DNA from: Icerya purchasi | Lineage: Eukaryota > Arthropoda > Insecta > Hemiptera > Monophlebidae | DNA length: 64,000 nucleotides | Assembly (NCBI GenBank): GCA_039619475.1 | Contig: CM077116.1 | Coordinates: 376,514,188-376,578,187, forward strand | Reading direction: 5' to 3' | In this document: positions 47,691 to 59,153 of the stretch, in pieces | Numbering within the stretch: the stretch's first letter is position 1 | Layout: each line of letters opens with the position of its first letter | The notes under the pieces: model-generated | What the model saw: the letters and a program-made list of their open reading frames with translations, nothing else | Databases searched by the model: none | Told to the model about the DNA's origin: nothing | Position numbers and translations under genes: made by a program

Positions 47691-48390
47691 TTTGTCTGAA
47701 CCTTGAATTCCCGCGATGATTTAAAATTGTCTAGAACACGTTAAATTTCATTTTTAAGTTGGTGTTTCCGAGAGTCCAAAAATAAACTCCTGCTTTGTGC
47801 GAGAAAAAACACGACTCTGTTTGCGCGAACTCTAAAACATTTTTGATTATTGGCACTTTTCCTTCTATTTTGGCGTATGTATATATGTATATCACACACA
47901 CATACACACATATGTATAAATGTAATATATATCGTATAATATATCATATATCGATGTTTTTGTTAAATTGAATGTTATAGATAAATGTCGAAGTTTTTGG
48001 AATGTCACGTAGTACATTTAATAATATTTATGGTTGCACTGTAATATAAATTACGTATATTGAGAACATTTATTTTTCGGAATAATTCATTTTTGAACAA
48101 ATGTTGTTTTTGAGGTGTCAGAATTCCGGCATAGCTCGGTAAAATTTTTAAATTGTTGAATTAATTCATAAAATAATCGCGTAAAAATGGACGACTGTCT
48201 GCAATTCGAAAATAATTTTTAATTTTAAAAAACAATTTTATTATACAAAAAGTACTTTTGACCGGATCTGACGTCGTTTCAGCGATGTTTTAAAACAAGT
48301 GCTGTCTATTATATTATTATTCGGAAAATTTTATACGATCTTTTAATTTATATGGGGTTTTCTTTCGCGTTTTTTTTATTTATTTATTTA

Positions 48391-48436
<46 letters not shown>

Positions 48437-48799
48437 GTTTTACTATTGGAACAGTTTCCTAAAGGTAGCGTATTTACTCAACCTGTTCGTTCATTAATTA
48501 GTTTTTTTTTTTTTTGGTTTGCTGATGTTAATGCGAGAAAATAATAAATAATTACATCATAAAAATTACAAACATTAAATAAATATGCTCTAGCGTCCTT
48601 TAATTTCCTACCTTCAATCAATCTACTGTTCCCCATAATACAGCTTCTCCGCAGATATTTTTCATACTTTCGGCAGTTTATCTATAGCCATCGTGTGACC
48701 TCTCTCATTCTTCAACATATCTCGTTCACTTAAACTAATCTCTTGCTCGCTTTGTCTTTTCGTTTTCCTTACCCTGCTAATTCATCGAATCGTGCAAAA
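47691..48799. other. Non-coding stretch with (ATT)n
   Basis: A trinucleotide array (ATT)n of about 15 units lies at 48,393-48,436. AT-rich, no gene. Confidence 0.5.
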
Positions 48800-50640
48800 A
48801 TAATCAATCACCAAGTCGAAATTTACTCCCGTTAACTTCTTATTTCTTCACGCTTCGTTTGTTTTCATATATTCTCTATAGTCGGTTGTTTAATCCCCTA
48901 AAAATTCTGCATTTTTGCGAAAGAAAATACATGCAAAATTGTTGATAACCAATTTCATGCAGGTGTTCTCCCTCTATTCTTCTACTTCAAAAGCCAGCTC
49001 ACGTGACCTTTTCTTACATACGGCAACTTTTTCTTATCTCCTTCTCTACGATACGTTTTTTATAAGAACGCTTTTTCAAACGTCCTTCATTTTTTCTCAC
49101 CCTAACTTCATTCTTTCTCGCCCTAATCGCTGTTTCTTTCGCTTACATCGCTCTTAAATTCAGCCTTTTAAATTTTCCTCTTAATGCTCTCCTTAATTCT
49201 TCATCTCTTACATTCGCAATTAGTGGCGACTAAAACACTCATTCATCTCTTTGAGACTCCGCTAAATATAAAAGAAATTACTTTATTCTCGAGAACATAA
49301 TTTTTGTGCAGTCACAATATCTCGTATTTTTCTCAATAATCTTTCTCCCACTCGCTAAATAATTTTTCCAACTCTGTTCATCTTTCCTTTACCTCGCCTA
49401 ATGTTGGTCTTAAATGTTCCCGAAGAATACTCGACGAGACCTTCGGAAGCGATTATATCCTTTTAACCTTTAACGATATTATACCTCCTTCTCGCTTCAA
49501 ACCCCTTCATGATCCACATTCGCAACTTTCCAAAATTGATTGGTCTGCATACTTCGTATCTGTTTGCCTCGTCTCTTCCGATCATTCAAGCTTATTTTGG
49601 TATGACTTTTTTACCAACACCATCTTTAAGTTCTCCACCAACTCCTAAACTACCTAGTTTTCGATCCTTTTACGCTTCGTGGTGGAACCAAAAGTGTAAA
49701 TCGGCATTTTCCTTCAAATCCTTTAGTTCTTTTTCTTCCATGTCTAATTATTTAACTCCCAAGAATACCAATGTAAGAGCATGTTTCATTCTAAAAATCG
49801 CCAAAAAAATAACAAAAAAAAATCATGATAACATTTCTTTCTCTAAAATTACTCCTATTTCTCACAATTGGAAGATGTCCGAATATTTGGATCATCTCTA
49901 CTTGCTGGTCGTTCTTTCAACCGCATTCCTTCACCGTTTCAGCATAACCCTTTTTTATTAATTCTATAGCTTCGCTTGTGTTCCCTCTTCAGAAAAATCG
50001 ATCCCTCCTTTTATCCCGGTTCCGATCCCCACTTGTTCCCTTTTAAAATCATTGAATTACAATCTTCTCTTAACAAATTTTCTAATTTCGCTCTTGGATT
50101 AAGTGGGTTTTTCTTGTTCTTCCATAAAAATGTGCCTATATCTTTTCTCAAAACTCATCTTAGTATTTCTAATGCTTTTCATCTTGTCGCGACTACTCTT
50201 TACTCTTTGAGCTTTTACATAATTATTACCTCTATCTACCCATAAAAAAAAAAAAACACTTTTCTTTTTTTTTTCTACGTTTTGAAATCATGATAGAAAA
50301 TCATCTTGTCCGGTGATTTGATGACAATATCTTAATCTCTCCTAACATGTTCAGTTTCCATCCTGGCTCAATCTACTTGTCTCAGATGTTTATAAATCCT
50401 TTACCACGAAAAAATTCAATGACGTTCACTTTCCTATACTTAGGACTAAATTTCTTTCTCTCAATATTCCCCAAACTACTACTGAAATACTCAACCTTTT
50501 CGGGAATAGATCCATATTTCTTTTCATTTCCAGACGCATATTTCATGGCCTTCTTCAGGGATCCTGTCTCAATCCTACTTTTTATATATACATGTATATA
50601 TCCTTAGATAATGCTCACTTTCCTTTCTCCTCCCTGCTTG
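48800..50640 (+). pseudogene. LINE endonuclease end and reverse transcriptase start, decayed
   Basis: Strong pyrimidine bias on plus, as in family A. Around 49,440, ETFGSDYILL recalls the SDHxPI end of the endonuclease. The open frame 49,509-49,961 carries WWNQKCKSAF (residues 58-67), the PWWN.xC block that opens the linker before the RT, and later PISHNWKMSEYL (the TPISxxWK block). At about 50,547-50,576 a frame reads GLLQGSCLNP, the GLPQGSVLSP motif of the RT palm. Motifs A and C (xDxxxAFD, YADD) could not be read. Many stops and shifts. It is probably the 5'-central part of family A, but no overlap exists to prove it. Confidence 0.6.
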
Positions 50641-50790
50641 TTTTGTGTTTTGATTAAGTTAGTTTTAGCTGCTGATGGGTTATACCCGAAAACGTTACTA
50701 ATTAAGTTATTTATTTAATTTATTGCTATAAATTACTTTTTTACCCTTATATTTGCTTGTTATTAAAGTTGGTTTTTATTATATGATGTA
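50641..50790 (+). mobile_element. Penelope-like element, 3' terminus only
   Basis: GTTTTGATTAAGTTAGTTTT, then GCTGATGGGTTATACCCGAAAACGTT, then a 3' end like that at 14,340-14,415 (ATAAATTA.TTTT..CCCT.ATATT..TGTTATTAAAGTT). The whole segment is closely similar to 14,265-14,415. It adjoins the LINE remnant without a gap. Confidence 0.65.
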
Positions 50791-53549
50791 TATTTTATTG
50801 CAAGTTTTACATATTACTTTATAATTAACAGATTTTTCATGTGTATCGTTACCATTATATTTCGGATTATTGTTTGCGGTATATAAATTATTTTCTTAGT
50901 CTATTACTATCGATTTTATTTTTGCGTTTCCTTTATTTCATTATCAATTTGTTAAATTATAATTCGTATAAAGGCGCACACCGTAAATATGGGACCGTGT
51001 TGTGATTTATTAAAAATCATTTACAATGTCGAAAATGTGTAAACGTTGTAGGTTATTTCAAAAGTAGGAATGTTGTTATTTATTTCAAAATAAATAAGAC
51101 CAACCAAAACACGAAAATTCAGACAAATAATCGGAGATTAACACATCTACATCCGTCTCCGCTGAGAATAAAATTAAAGGTGCAACTTAAAAGAATGTGA
51201 TTCATTTTCCGCAACGGGAGCATCTAATAGTGACGATCATAAAATAACCTTTATCCCTGTATTTCGTTAACCTTGACCCAAAGATTACAGATCTTTCCAA
51301 GACATATAATTTCTAATATACTTAAAGGTTGAAGCTACTCATTCCCTAAAAACATCGCCCCGCAATGTCCTGTTGTCCGACTTGAAGCGATACCTGCGTA
51401 GGACTTGGCAATTCCGCTAACTGTAAAAAAGAAATTCGAATATACTACTAAAATGTGTGATGTGTAAACAAAAATTCTACTATAAAGGCTATGCGCTGTC
51501 TATCAAAAATCTCAATCTAGAATTTTGCACAATAGATTAAAAATTGAAATGTTTCTGCAATTCGCACACATTGACGTTATTTTTTTTTATTTTATTATTA
51601 TTATTTTGAGTCTCTCTCGATAGACCTTTGACCATTTTTCATTCTTAATTAGTAAAAGCATTTAAATTTCAATTATTCTTTATTATAGTTCTTTATGTAC
51701 ATGTTTCGGATCACGGTTTATCGGTGCTGAAATGGATAATCACCTTTTTCCACAGACCGTTTTCGTTCTCGATTAAATACGTTACATTGTGCAATATAAG
51801 TTATCGTTTCTTGATGACTATGGCAGTGCTCTGGTATTGAGTATACACGCATTTTGTAAAAACTATTCCTTTGTTATTTTGTACGTATCTTTAAATATAA
51901 CTTTTTGAGATATTACAATTTTTATAATATTATGATTTTTAGTATTTTTATTTTTTTCACATTTTCTAATGGTACCTTTCACCGTGGTTATCGCTCGAAA
52001 TTTACTTCTCAAAAATTTTTAATATATTTGATGATATGTACAGTGCTCCGTCCAAATGGTATATAATATTTTCAAATCCTACACGCTGTGTAACACATTT
52101 ATAAAATAATATCTACCAATTCGATTACTAAAAATAGTATCATTTGAAAATCTCTATAGGGTAAAAATTATAAATTTTGTTTAAAAAAAAAAGTTAAAGA
52201 TGCACCAAGAAACCAAGCTTTTACCAAATCTGTACAGTTTCTATAGAACGTGAAATAATTCGTATGCATTAAAATTAATATCATATCTATTTAATATTAT
52301 GTGCGCATATAGGTATTATTAATCCCTTAGTCAGTTATCTATACAGAAAACAAAACAAAAAAAAAAAAAAAAAAAAAAGAGTATAAAGACCCGAGTACTT
52401 ATATGGTTTTAAAAAAATTATTAAAAATACTTATAAATAATATATTAAAATTTTGAAAAGAAAGAAAAAAGAAATCGTTCATAAACCACTCATATACGCA
52501 CTGCCTTCTAGTTCTCCAAATTAATTAATATTAATCGTAAACTCTACAAAAAATTCCAATATTCTTTTTTAATGTCTACGATTGCATCTATAAATGCCTT
52601 ACGCGCGAATTAAGATACTGTACAATTCCAAATAAGCTTTTTTGTCTTTTAAATAAATATTTAATGGGACACCAACGAGGTCTAAAGGCACGCTTACCGA
52701 TTACATAAACCAAAAACTATTTTATAACTTAATCGAAACTGGTATCTAACATACATAATATATAGAAGAATTAGGGGACGTTTCAATATTTTTTAATAAC
52801 AACATAAAAATCGAAAAATATAAATAAAAATGAATAAATGAAAAAGTTAAATTTCGCATAAACAACGTACAAATTTTATAATTTATAAGCCGATTCGTTT
52901 AAACTTCCCGCGCTCTTTTATCGGTTTCATATCTACCACATGTGCACGCAGATATTTAATTATCGACGTTTCATTAATTTTGTCAGTCTTTCTCGTAGTT
53001 CTCTTTGAAAGTTGAACGTATGTTTCTCTAAGGCAAGTTTTTATTACCATGTGTACCAGATTTACTTTTTAATCGTATTAAATAGGTAATAATAATAAAC
53101 AATCCGTAAAATATATTTGATCTTTGGCAGCAATTTAGAACTTTTAAATCCGTGTGATTTAACCGATCTTACGTAACAAGTTTCATAGACGCTGTTGAAT
53201 TTTTTTTAATCTCTTTATACAGTTTCTTTCCCCTATATTTCGACTACGTACGCTATTATTGAGATTATCGCAATGTAATATAATCTGAGTATTTCCGCGA
53301 TAATATGTTATCAGTTGTTACATCTGAACATTTGAGAGACGAAACACCACGCTTTTACATCGTGACTTACATGTAGAATGGTTGTCTTCGTGTGAGTATT
53401 CAAAACACTCAAATGAGAATGTGTTTGGGAGTTTATTTTTTACTAAGAGTTCGCGTATGTAGCTTGGATGTTTCAACATTTATTGAAGACTCATGCCTCC
53501 AACAAATAAGAGTATTTAAATATTGCATTAATCTGAATATTTTAATCCT
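50791..53549. other. Long AT-rich non-coding stretch
   Basis: No gene, no shared repeat. An A run of about 22 bases lies at 52,357-52,378. This is one of the most featureless parts of the window. Confidence 0.45.
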
Positions 53550-53760
53550 CTACTAGGAGAAAAACGTCCGCAGCAAATAAAAATATTTTGGCACGTTTGA
53601 TATAGTCTACCACTGATTATATTAATAATTTGAATCGAGCTAAGTCTCCAGACCATTACCTCTTTTTGTTAGTAATGCCGATGTTTTGTAGTAAGTGAAC
53701 ATGGAATTCTCAAACGCTTTATTTAGGTCCGAAAAGACTACTAAAAATTGTTTTTCTCTC
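53550..53760 (-). pseudogene. Possible LINE reverse transcriptase remnant
   Basis: On the minus strand one frame reads QFLVVFSDLNKAFENSMF (about 53,698-53,752), like RT motif A (VxFxDLxKAFDxV). About 130 bases further down another frame reads KIFLFAADVFLL, like the FADD box of motif C with one Asp changed. The order and spacing suit a LINE RT with a deletion. Other blocks could not be read, so the call is tentative. Confidence 0.4.
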
Positions 53761-54536
53761 GTCGTGCTTTTATTTATATTATTTACAAAATATCTTTAAT
53801 GCATTTAAATACACCGGTGGTATATAACTTTTTCAATCTGTCAAGAAGAAATAGTCTTTCTCGGTTTTCGGATTGCATTTTGTGCTCTTTCTGTCCAAAG
53901 TCACGCCTAAATCCTGAATTTCAGTCCTAGACCTCGACGAAATTCTCTGGCCATGTTATTAAAAATATTAATAGGAGTGGAAGAGTTGTAAGGGAACATT
54001 TAAAGTTCATAACTTCGATGGTGAACTTAGAAGCCCCGGTAATATATAGATTTATCAGTGTATGTCTCTCTTCTATAGCAAAACAATTTTAATGTTGTTT
54101 TTCCTCTCTTTAAAAATGTTGGTATTAGTGTCACTGATGGCGTTCAATTATTAATGAAAAGATTTAATTTTGTTCTTTGATATGCTTTCAGTTGCTTCGA
54201 AAATAAGATGGATCTTACTAACAGACTGAGCATACCGCTGTTCCCTTCTAGCAGTATAATTTTTAAAAATAACCGAATTAATTTATATCAGAGAAAATTT
54301 TATCGTATTTGATATAATCTCCCTTAACTCCCTCCGGAAATCGAAATATAAATCTGGCAAGCTAAATACAATCGGTAAAAACATTTTAGAACGACCTTTC
54401 ACATTTCATTTTGTGAACTTAATTTTTTGTAAATAATTAGTTCAAACATTTTTTCAGTCATCGGTGAATACACACCTATATGAACAATGCATCGAAGAAA
54501 TCTTTCGATATTTAAATGTGTGTATATATATATATA
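53761..54536. other. Non-coding stretch
   Basis: May include more of the decayed RT on the minus strand; nothing else recognised. Confidence 0.35.
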
Positions 54537-54815
54537 GGCAGCGTGGTAGCCCAGTGGATAAGGTGCTTGGCTACCAAGTCGGAGGTCACGGGTTCGAGAC
54601 TTGTCTTGTCCCGGATCCAAGTTGCTCCCAAGCTTACCCAGTCTGAAATAATTGGGTACCAGAGAAATCTGGGAAAGAAAAGGTGGACCCAAGTAGAAAG
54701 GAACTGGCCCTCCTACTCTCATTAGTACCGTTGGGCTTAGCACATTATGAAAAGCTTAATTTCACAATGCCCGACGCCCTCCCAAGGGTATGGAACTCAC
54801 TTTACTTACTTTTTC
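54537..54815 (+). mobile_element. SINE family 1, reference copy
   Basis: The tRNA-derived head has A box TGGTAGCCCAGTGG (54,544-54,557) and B box GGTTCGAGAC (54,591-54,600), good pol III internal promoter elements. The body includes CCCAGTCTGAAATAATTGGG (an inverted repeat) and CCTCCTACTCTCATTAGT; the tail is TTTACTTACTTTTT. It is the only copy of the four with an intact B box. It inserts between two short TA-rich tracts and lies directly upstream of the Helentron-like copy C. Confidence 0.8.
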
Positions 54816-55109
54816 ATATATAATATATATATATATATAAACTCGGTCATTTTGACCTCGCAAGGGTCTGTACCCATTGACCCCTCTTGTTTACATTTCT
54901 GTTTCTTTCTCTTCTATACTTTGTATAGAATTATCAAAATATACAACGCAATTCTAAATCGGTCCATATGAATATAATAACATAATCACAAAAATCCTAT
55001 AAAATATAACAAACGTTACATACAATTGGGACATTATTTGGGACATTTTTCGTTACATAAAATTTGTATTTACGTTGATAGACCGATAGCGTTACTAATA
55101 AGAATAAAT

Positions 55110-55550
55110 ATGATAAAAATGGAAAAGTATGCATGTGGTTCATTAAATACGATAAAGGATTTATTTGTGTGTAAGAATGAGCATGTGAGAGCGTGCGCTC
55201 CGCGTTTTACGTTACCGGCCGACCAGGCGATGTGTATAGAGTTAGAGGTAGAACTGAGTTTTCGGAGGAGTAAGAAAGGGCGTAAGGTAGTACTTATCGC
55301 GAACCGAGCTGTGTGTGACGGTTGTGTTGTTGGCTGCGATATTTACTACACAGTGTTTCGTTGTAAGAGGTGTTATGCTGCTGTTGATAGAGCGATAGGA
55401 GGATCTAGTACGAAATCTAAGAACCACGTTAGTAGAAATAAGTTAAATGAACGGGGCATGAAGGGTGAGAGGAAGTGTGCACATTCTACAGTTGTAAAGG
55501 CTGGCCGGAAACGTACTCTTAGGTTAAGGGGATTCTTCTGGTGTTGGTAA
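55110..55550 (+). CDS. LINE ORF1 candidate, cysteine-cluster basic protein
   Basis: 146 codons from the Met at 55,110 (a second Met lies at 55,119). The frame is open further upstream to 55,026, but that part belongs to the Helentron-like flank. Its role is not known. It shows none of the usual gag CCHC knuckles, esterase or PHD motifs of CR1-type ORF1. Instead it has an acidic/hydrophobic segment (MCIELEVEL, about residues 40-50) and a cluster C-x2-C-x3-C-x8-C-x2-C (CDGCVVGCD...CKRC, about residues 72-92), which could bind zinc. A strongly basic C-terminus (ERGMKGERKC, KAGRKRTLRLRG) ends FFWCW. The position 5' of ORF2 and the basic nature suit an RNA-binding ORF1 protein. It could also be chance or a captured fragment; the coding call is moderate. 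Confidence 0.5.
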   Translation: MIKMEKYACGSLNTIKDLFVCKNEHVRACAPRFTLPADQAMCIELEVELSFRRSKKGRKVVLIANRAVCDGCVVGCDIYYTVFRCKRCYAAVDRAIGGSSTKSKNHVSRNKLNERGMKGERKCAHSTVVKAGRKRTLRLRGFFWCW

Positions 55551-55797
55551 TTTTTATACTCACTGTTTCCTTCTTTTGTATTAATAGAGCTATTATCGGT
55601 TTTAAGATAATATGTATGTGTATACGTGCGAACTTAATGTATATAGGTATAATAATAATATAAATCTGTATTGTATAAATAGCAATTTAAAATGGAGAGA
55701 TCAGAATCATGATAAATTTAGTAAAAATTTAGATCACAAATTACAAATGGTAGGCAATAAAAAATTAGACAATGAATAAAAAAATCAAGTAAACCGT

Positions 55798-58755
55798 ATG
55801 ACGTCATTAATACAATTCTGCCACAAAATTAATTGTGGCACCTACGATCGCATGACAGAGTGGACGACAGAGATTACGAAAACTTGGAACAGAGTGGGAG
55901 GAATCAATAATGACATTTTTAACATAACGCACCTGAATATTAGAAGTTTAAGACGAAACTGGGATGAGCTCTTAGCACACATTCACAATCAACCATTTAC
56001 AGCTATTGTGCTCACTGAAGTAAATTTAAACGACGAGGAATTAAAACTGTATGAGATAGATGGATATGATAAATATGCCCTGGGGAAGCCAAGAAACTAC
56101 AACGGTGGTATATTAATATTTGTAACAAAGGAGTGGAATTCAAAATTATTGTTTACGGAAAGTGATGCTTACGATAATATAGTAGTAGAAATTATCATAT
56201 TTAATAAATTAAAAATCACTCTATTAGCTATATATCGGTCACCGAGCAAGAACATTGGAGACTTCTTAAGAGGAATCGATGAGGTTCTCAAAAGGTTGGG
56301 ACGGGAAACGAAATATATAATATGTGGCGACTTTAATATTAATCTTGAAATAAGAAATTCTGCGGCAGCAAATTTCTTAAACATTATAGCAGAGCACGGG
56401 GGGATCAGATTAATCAAGGGAACTACACGGGAAGAGATAAGGGAAAATTGTTTGACAAAATCTTGTATTGATAATATCTTTATAAAATACACAGCTGATG
56501 AAGTGGTAGCTGGTATTATAAAGACAAAAATCTCTGACCACTACCCGGTTAATTGCGCTTTTAAAATTAATAGTAACAAATTTATTCCACATACTTTAAT
56601 AAACAATAGTTATATAAACGAAATTATGTTAAATGATAAAGTGGAAAAATATGATTGGCAAAGCATACATGAGAATGCAAGTACGGAACAAATTACAATA
56701 AACCTGGTAAACGTTTTCAAAAATTGCTATGAGGAATGTAGGTACACAAAACAAACAACTGCGAAAAGAAAAAATGTTCCCAAGAATGAATGGATGAATA
56801 GGAAAATATTAAATTATATTCATATAAGAGACTTGTATTATAAAAGGTGTAAAGGAAATCGCTCAAACAGACGGTACAAAGAATTATATAAGAGATATAG
56901 AAATCTAGTCAAATACGAAATAAGACAGGCAAAAGAGAAATATTATATACAGGAATTACAAAAAACAGACAACGATATGAAAAAAACCTGGAAAATAATA
57001 AACAAAATAGTCTGTAAAAAGAAAAAAGTAATGCTAGATGAGGATTTACTCAAGAACTTTGGTAGCTACGATAATGCAGTCAACGTATTCCTAAATTACT
57101 ACCTGTCCACAACAGGCAATATGAAACATTTCTGTGATAATAAACTCTTGAATATCGAATCAGAGAATGAAATTAATATATCCTTGTACATTCCAAGAGC
57201 TACAGAGGACATAATTGAAACAATAATAAAAAAACTTAATCCGGATAAAGCTCAAGGATACGACGGAATAAGGGTAAAGGATATCAAGAAACACTCAAAA
57301 TTACTAACTCCATTACTAACAAAAATGATTAACCTTTCTATAAAAGAAGGAATATTTCCTAGTGAGTTAAAAACCGGTATGGTGCGGCCAATTTATAAAA
57401 GTGGAGATAAAAAAAAGTGCGAAAACTATAGACCGATCACATTAATTTCAGTCATAGCAAAAATAATTGAGCAGTACGTGGGAAAATATTTGAAAAATTA
57501 TTTGGAGGAGAATAAGTTGATAGATAGCAATCAGTTTGGTTTCAGAGAGGGAAAGTCAACGATATTATTACTTAGAACATTAATTTCAGATATAAACAAA
57601 GGATTAGCAGTGGGTAAGCAATTTCTGATAGTTTTTTTAGACCTTACTAAGGCTTTTGATCTAGTGGACCAAGAAATACTGATTGAGGACTTAAGAAAAA
57701 TGGGAGTAAAAGGGAGGTTTCTAAAATGGTTTCAAAGTTATATAAGAGGAAGAGAATTTTTGGTAAAGATTGGGAATGAACACAGTAAAAAAGAAATAAT
57801 GAACCACGGAGTTGGACAAGGGACAATACTGGCACCAATACTTTTCTTGATATATACGAATTCGCTATATCGATATATAAAGAATTCTAAAGTGTATGTT
57901 TACGCAGACGATATCGCTCTAGTCATTGAACACTCCGACATAGGAAGTGCTGAAAAAATGTTACAAGAAGATCTCAATAATTTATGCAAATGGGCGCATG
58001 ACAAAAAATTATTAATTAACCCTAAAAAAACAAAAGTGATACACATAAGAACACCAAGCCGGTTTAGAACGTTCATCCCCAAATTAATTTTACATGATAC
58101 AAAGTGTCTACACAGTAAGGAAAAATGTAGCTGTGGAAAGTTGGAAAATGTGAATGAATTTAAATATCTTGGGGTAACATTAGATAAAGGACTAACATGG
58201 AAAAATCATATAGACAAAATCGCAGGAAAAGTTAGACAAACTATCCCAGCATTATATAAATTAAAACAATGTATGACATACAAAAGCCTAAGATTATATT
58301 TCGAAGCTGTAATAATGTCCAGAATTAAATACGGAATCGGAATTTGGGGTGAGGCGAAAATTACAGAAATGAGGAAAATTAACAAATTGCAAAAAAAATG
58401 TTTAAAACTGGTCCTACACAACAAGAATAATTCAGACGCATCAGATAATATCACTTGGTGGAACAAAAATAATGAAATGTCGGCAAAAATGTTATATTAT
58501 TACAGCAAATTACTTAGTGCTAAACTTGAAAATAGGCAGTTATCAACTAAAACAAGAACGTACATAACTAGAAATAGCGACCGACCTTATTATGTACGAC
58601 TCAGGGGAATTAACAATAAAATAGATAATGTGGATGAAGAAGTATTAATAAAATTAATGGAGAAGATACCAAAGGAAATCCAAAATGAGGAAAAACTGGA
58701 GATATGGAAAAACAAAATTAAAATTTGGCTGATAGCATGGTATAAAGAACAATAG
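55798..58755 (+). CDS. LINE ORF2: endonuclease and reverse transcriptase
   Basis: 985 codons, no internal stop; an in-frame stop 21 bases before the ATG supports this start. Residues about 42-255 form an apurinic-type endonuclease with HLNIRS (N47), LTEVNL (E74), AIYRSPS (Y146), CGDFNIN (D178, N180), CIDNIF (D225, N226) and SDHYPV (D247, H248). The RT spans about 480-800: GYDGI, NYRPITL, NQFGFREGKST, FLDLTKAFD (D615), GVGQGTILAPIL, YADDIALV (D704, D705), FKYLGVTLDKGLTWKNHI. C770, C777 and C779 form a small CxxxxxxCxC before the thumb, as in some CR1-like proteins. There is no RNase H and no C-terminal zinc finger. The enzyme would nick target DNA and prime cDNA synthesis from the nick. All catalytic residues are present. 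Confidence 0.92.
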   Translation: MTSLIQFCHKINCGTYDRMTEWTTEITKTWNRVGGINNDIFNITHLNIRSLRRNWDELLAHIHNQPFTAIVLTEVNLNDEELKLYEIDGYDKYALGKPRNYNGGILIFVTKEWNSKLLFTESDAYDNIVVEIIIFNKLKITLLAIYRSPSKNIGDFLRGIDEVLKRLGRETKYIICGDFNINLEIRNSAAANFLNIIAEHGGIRLIKGTTREEIRENCLTKSCIDNIFIKYTADEVVAGIIKTKISDHYPVNCAFKINSNKFIPHTLINNSYINEIMLNDKVEKYDWQSIHENASTEQITINLVNVFKNCYEECRYTKQTTAKRKNVPKNEWMNRKILNYIHIRDLYYKRCKGNRSNRRYKELYKRYRNLVKYEIRQAKEKYYIQELQKTDNDMKKTWKIINKIVCKKKKVMLDEDLLKNFGSYDNAVNVFLNYYLSTTGNMKHFCDNKLLNIESENEINISLYIPRATEDIIETIIKKLNPDKAQGYDGIRVKDIKKHSKLLTPLLTKMINLSIKEGIFPSELKTGMVRPIYKSGDKKKCENYRPITLISVIAKIIEQYVGKYLKNYLEENKLIDSNQFGFREGKSTILLLRTLISDINKGLAVGKQFLIVFLDLTKAFDLVDQEILIEDLRKMGVKGRFLKWFQSYIRGREFLVKIGNEHSKKEIMNHGVGQGTILAPILFLIYTNSLYRYIKNSKVYVYADDIALVIEHSDIGSAEKMLQEDLNNLCKWAHDKKLLINPKKTKVIHIRTPSRFRTFIPKLILHDTKCLHSKEKCSCGKLENVNEFKYLGVTLDKGLTWKNHIDKIAGKVRQTIPALYKLKQCMTYKSLRLYFEAVIMSRIKYGIGIWGEAKITEMRKINKLQKKCLKLVLHNKNNSDASDNITWWNKNNEMSAKMLYYYSKLLSAKLENRQLSTKTRTYITRNSDRPYYVRLRGINNKIDNVDEEVLIKLMEKIPKEIQNEEKLEIWKNKIKIWLIAWYKEQ

Positions 58756-58902
58756 AAATAATAGTAATAATAATAATAACAATAATAATAACAATAATAA
58801 TAATAATAACAATAATAAGAGCAATAAAAATAATAATAACAATAATAATAACAATAATAATAATAATAACAATAATAATAACAATAATAATAATAATAAA
58901 AA
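58756..58902. repeat. Compound (TAA)n(CAA)n microsatellite in LINE 3' UTR
   Basis: Begins within a few bases of the ORF2 stop. It is made of units such as TAATAATAATAACAA with a few interruptions (GAGCAA, AAATAA). The opposite strand gives a long leucine-run frame that is an artefact. Confidence 0.9.
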
Positions 58903-59153
58903 TTTTGATATACGATTGGCTACGATCCTCAGTTTTAAGCTGCTATTCAGAGTGTGGTAACTATATAAAAATTTTATTATACCATTGTAATATATAAGCT
59001 AATATATTAAGATATCTAAATAGCAAATAATATATTAGATAAATGTATAATTGAGAGTGGGAATTTTGTAGTATAGTATTGCATAAGATAATTAACTTTG
59101 TAATGTAACTTAAGTTGATGTTATATTGTATAAATAAACGATATAATTATGTT

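Noticed and set aside
54537..54608. Functional tRNA gene
   Set aside because: A and B boxes are good, but the ends do not pair as an acceptor stem and the unit continues into a repeated SINE body.
54399..54743. Overlapping frames over the SINE on both strands
   Set aside because: They translate the tRNA-derived SINE body, which is non-coding.
58654..58884. Minus-strand frame of nearly pure leucine
   Set aside because: It is the complement of the TAA/CAA microsatellite after the LINE ORF2 stop.
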